From a virus: DNA of 64,000 nt. Positions within the stretch are counted from its first letter, which is position 1, and each line of letters starts with the position of its first letter. Below the pieces are notes generated by a model. The model had not been told where the DNA came from. It saw only the letters and a list, made by a program, of their open reading frames with translations, and made no database searches. The translations under genes and the position numbers were made by a program. The DNA is taken from positions 54,794 through 118,793 of the IMG/VR virus record IMGVR_UViG_3300031857_000038. The stretch is one strand, 5' to 3'. Shown piece after piece: positions 61,681-64,000 of the stretch.

Positions 61681-61895
61681 TGCGCTACTTTCATATGGAT
61701 CAAAAGTTGTTTGATACATGGACTGACAATCTGATCATTAAGTCATATAATTGGCAACAGATTGGTATTTCAAACGATTATTGCAATCAGATTTCAGAAC
61801 CCGAATATGGACTACGATTGATTGACTGGCAAGATCGTTCGTTTGAAATCATAGATGAACACAAGTATACTGTTTTTCTATTGAGATATCGCTAA
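61680..61895 (+). CDS. Small protein of the WxLRW-tail family
   Basis: 71 residues ending KYTVFLLRYR. EPEYGLRLIDWQDRSFEIID leads into the tail. First of four consecutive members at this end of the window. TAATG overlaps on both sides. Confidence 0.65.
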   Translation: MRYFHMDQKLFDTWTDNLIIKSYNWQQIGISNDYCNQISEPEYGLRLIDWQDRSFEIIDEHKYTVFLLRYR

Positions 61896-62098
61896 TGTCT
61901 TTGTTTGGTCCATGCACGGTATTAATTTCTGATCCTGAAAATCCTAAGGAAATAGAAGAATGGTGTCGCAACAATGCTAGCTTCTTGAGTGTGGTTGCTA
62001 CTGATGTGTCGGATGTTAGTTATGATGCAGATGTTATTTACGCTTATACATTTGAGAACGAAGAAGCTACTAATTGGTTTAAGTTGCGTTGGTTATGA
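61895..62098 (+). CDS. Small protein of the WxLRW-tail family
   Basis: 67 residues ending ATNWFKLRWL. ENPKEIEEWCRNNAS is the helix, YAYTFENEEA the strand before the tail. This is the shortest member and shows the minimal fold: strand, helix, strand, terminal strand. Confidence 0.7.
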   Translation: MSLFGPCTVLISDPENPKEIEEWCRNNASFLSVVATDVSDVSYDADVIYAYTFENEEATNWFKLRWL

Positions 62099-62349
62099 GT
62101 AATAGACCAGACGATAATTATGACTACGTTAAGCGATGGGATGAAACAAATCCTGGTTGGTATGAAGTAGCACTGCATTTTCATGATCCTAACGAATCCG
62201 TAATTAACTATGCAGAAATAACTGAATGGGTAAAAGAGAATATACAGGGATATAAAAAACATACTAGGTATCGGTATATGGGAAATTACTTACGATTTAA
62301 GTTTAGATACGAGAGAGATTATATATGGTTCAAACTAACATGGGGTTAA
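62095..62349 (+). CDS. Small protein of the WxLRW-tail family
   Basis: 84 residues ending YIWFKLTWG. YAEITEWVKENIQG is the family helix, RYMGNYLRFKFRYERD the penultimate strands. ATGA overlap. Confidence 0.7.
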   Translation: MSNRPDDNYDYVKRWDETNPGWYEVALHFHDPNESVINYAEITEWVKENIQGYKKHTRYRYMGNYLRFKFRYERDYIWFKLTWG

Positions 62350-62624
62350 GAGCATCCGACTATATTGACTATGATATTATTGAGGCTGTTCCCGTAGAAC
62401 AGAAGATTAAAAAGCAAGTTGCAGTTAATGGTGCGTGGGAAGAACGGCAATTTATTCGTATACCTATTCGCAACGCAGACCATCGTTCTAGGGGAACCAG
62501 TGAATTAGAAGAATGGTGCTACAAATATTATAAAGAACCTCGCTACTTAGGACCTTGGTTTAAGGTATCGGGCTATATCATTCTTGATGAAAAGACATAT
62601 ACGCATTGGAAATTATGTGAATGA
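62340..62624 (+). CDS. Small protein of the WxLRW-tail family (divergent)
   Basis: About 94 residues ending TYTHWKLCE. TSELEEWCYKYYKEPRYLGP followed by WFKVSGYIILDEKTYTHW: helix and strands as in the others, tail degenerate. An ATG five codons upstream is also possible. Confidence 0.6.
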   Translation: MGLRASDYIDYDIIEAVPVEQKIKKQVAVNGAWEERQFIRIPIRNADHRSRGTSELEEWCYKYYKEPRYLGPWFKVSGYIILDEKTYTHWKLCE

Positions 62625-63306
62625 TTTAACTGAGGGTGAAGGATATCTGTTCTTTGAGAACGTGATACCTGATGAACTAATTGATGGCATTAATAGCAAA
62701 CTGGATACGTTATATCCGGTTCGTGCAACCAGTTCAGGTAAACGTTACGAAGAACGGGAGAACATCAGTAAGCTAAGTGATATTAGTTATTGGTGGAGCC
62801 AAACAGTTATGGATTGGTGGGAAGTCAAACTAATCAATGATTTTCTAATCACTCGTATCAATAAAGAACTTGACAATGCTGTTTGGTATACGAGTGACAT
62901 TATTACGATTAATGGAGATACTAAGTTAGTTAATCCTCACGTTGATACGCCGCATAGATTCAAGCAGTGGAACATGGATCCTAGATTACTAGGAGTACAG
63001 TGCATCGTGTCATTGCAAGATACTACGCCTGAAATGGGTGCAACCGGTTTTGTACCCAATAGTCACGAACCTGATTGGGACATTGATATGTGCTACAATG
63101 GAGCATATAACAAATACTTTTGGGATTTTCATGAGCAAAGACACATGCCTAAAGGGTCGGTGTTGATGTACAACTGTAGGCTACTACATTCTAGTATGCC
63201 AAATTATTTACCCGAACCTCGCCCAATGCTCTTGCTAAATTACCTAAATGGTGATATACTGGAAGATGTGAAAAAGATAGACAATATTTGGAGTTCAAAT
63301 GGCTAA
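62587..63306 (+). CDS. PhyH-like Fe(II)/2OG dioxygenase
   Basis: About 239 residues. GYLFFENVIPDELIDGI opens the domain, VNPHVDTPH has the HxD iron ligands, DTTPEMGATGFVPNSH is the phytanoyl-CoA dioxygenase signature and LHSSMPNYLPEPRPMLLLNY carries the distal His and Arg. Hydroxylates a small or modified substrate, not identifiable here. The ATG overlaps the preceding gene by 38 bases; a GTG at 62617 would give a short overlap and is equally plausible. Confidence 0.75.
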   Translation: MKRHIRIGNYVNDLTEGEGYLFFENVIPDELIDGINSKLDTLYPVRATSSGKRYEERENISKLSDISYWWSQTVMDWWEVKLINDFLITRINKELDNAVWYTSDIITINGDTKLVNPHVDTPHRFKQWNMDPRLLGVQCIVSLQDTTPEMGATGFVPNSHEPDWDIDMCYNGAYNKYFWDFHEQRHMPKGSVLMYNCRLLHSSMPNYLPEPRPMLLLNYLNGDILEDVKKIDNIWSSNG

Positions 63307-63853
63307 CCACATTATGATTGATATGGAAACACTCAGTACCGACGTTTCCACTGTAATACTTACTATCGGTGCTGTTCGTTTCGATCCTCGCGGGGTTGGC
63401 GTAATTGAGAAGCTTGAGCTTCGTCCAACTATGGAAGAACAGACTGAAATTTATAATCGCACTATCAGCGATGATACACTTCGTTGGTGGGGTGAACAAA
63501 GCCCTGAGGCTATTGAAGAAGCTATGGGTGAACGTGATCGCATTTCGTATAAAGAATGTATGGAAAAGCTGTATCAGTTCTGCTGGCAGCGGCACGATAA
63601 GGTTTGGAGTAACGGCTCTGGCTTTGATATCGTGATTGCAGAAAGTGCATTCCGTGATCTTGATATGAAGTATCCGTGGCAGTTTTGGAATGTTCGTGAT
63701 TGTCGCACTATCTATGATCTTGCTGGTGTAAGCCTCAAGGATGGTGGACACGTTACAAGTCACAAGGCAGTAGAAGACGCAGAGCGTCAGGCTATTGTCG
63801 TTCAGAAGGCTTATCAGAAGCTTATTCAAGCAGGTATGACTCACATCCGATGA
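63299..63853 (+). CDS. DexA-like 3'-5' exonuclease
   Basis: 184 residues. DnaQ-type motifs: MIDMETLS (Exo I, DxE), SNGSGFDIVIAE (Exo II), and HKAVEDAERQ (Exo III, HxxxxD). TLRWWGEQSPEA and FWNVRDCRT are shared with T4 DexA and related exonuclease VIII-type phage proteins. Degrades or trims DNA or RNA ends. Starts with an 8-base overlap. Confidence 0.85.
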   Translation: MANHIMIDMETLSTDVSTVILTIGAVRFDPRGVGVIEKLELRPTMEEQTEIYNRTISDDTLRWWGEQSPEAIEEAMGERDRISYKECMEKLYQFCWQRHDKVWSNGSGFDIVIAESAFRDLDMKYPWQFWNVRDCRTIYDLAGVSLKDGGHVTSHKAVEDAERQAIVVQKAYQKLIQAGMTHIR

Positions 63854-64000
63854 ACATTGAAAAAGAAAACACCTGGCGCACACTACAAGGGTTGAAGCCT
63901 ATTCAGCCGCTAAAGTGTCGTTTAGGTTGGCATCGTTGGACAAGTTTTGAAGTGCTTGATGGCGACTGGAGCATGGGATATGGTCCTGCTGCTAAGTGTG
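63850..64000 (+). CDS. Hypothetical protein, N-terminal part (cut by window edge)
   Basis: ATGA overlap with the exonuclease. About 50 residues are visible and the frame stays open to the right edge: TLQGLKPIQPLKCRLGWHRW then SFEVLDGDWS. The Cys residues and CRLGWH could begin a zinc-ribbon protein. Not recognised. Confidence 0.5.
   Translation, partial: MNIEKENTWRTLQGLKPIQPLKCRLGWHRWTSFEVLDGDWSMGYGPAAKC

Overview
The window looks like about 64 kb of the genome of a large T4-like myovirus infecting an alphaproteobacterium, probably aquatic. The T4-like call rests on a recombination set (gp32-like SSB, UvsX, a UvsY candidate, UvsW), a T4-type large terminase, DHFR plus thymidylate synthase, a DexA-like exonuclease, and many copies of a T4/cyanophage-type late promoter box (NNTAAATA). 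The alphaproteobacterial call rests mainly on a circularly permuted, two-piece tmRNA of the kind found in that class. All genes read on the + strand, are AT-rich, and are packed with ATGA/TAATG stop-start overlaps. Both ends are open: the first and last genes are cut by the window edges.

Layout. (1) 1-28.3 kb: an almost gap-free accessory block for carbohydrate chemistry. It holds four radical SAM proteins of the twitch/SPASM-like type, two B12-binding-type radical SAM proteins, four related glycosyltransferase-like proteins (one fused to a 2OG-Fe(II) oxygenase-like domain), a GDP-mannose 3,5-epimerase, a UDP-glucose/GDP-mannose dehydrogenase, four SGNH-like proteins, a minimal DegT-like aminotransferase, an amidinotransferase, a NodU/CmcH carbamoyltransferase and a 1915-residue protein with 18 tandem ~66-residue modules. 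Internal late promoter boxes suggest that much of it is expressed late, so its product may decorate the virion or the host surface. (2) 28.3-29.45 kb: small genes (a membrane peptide, a secreted protein, a Bfd-like Fe-S peptide) and the tmRNA. (3) 29.4-33.1 kb: a hydroxylase-like protein and a 940-residue polyvalent-type protein (nucleotidyltransferase-like, ParB-like and ADP-ribosyltransferase-like regions). (4) 33.1-37 kb: a MoxR ATPase / VWA-metallopeptidase pair and small genes. (5) 37-41.8 kb: nucleotide metabolism (DHFR, ThyA), an epimerase and a full-length DegT aminotransferase. (6) 41.8-50.5 kb: late genes: a spanin candidate pair, structural proteins, three T4 internal-protein-like genes, a methyltransferase, a fibre-like protein, TerL and a large virion-type protein. 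(7) 50.5-64 kb: replication and recombination genes, a (p)ppGpp-hydrolase-like HD protein, an AAA ATPase, many small genes, a PhyH-like dioxygenase and the exonuclease.

Three patterns run through the window. First, two promoter classes: sigma70-like TTGAC[AT]-N17-TANNNT in front of early-type genes, and NNTAAATA in front of late-type genes. Second, in about ten cases the promoter sits so close to the ATG that the mRNA should be leaderless. Third, a family of at least nine small proteins, scattered over the window, all end in an aromatic-x-x-L-[KR]-[WY]-like tail.

All calls come from reading the sequence and from recall of protein families; no database search was run.
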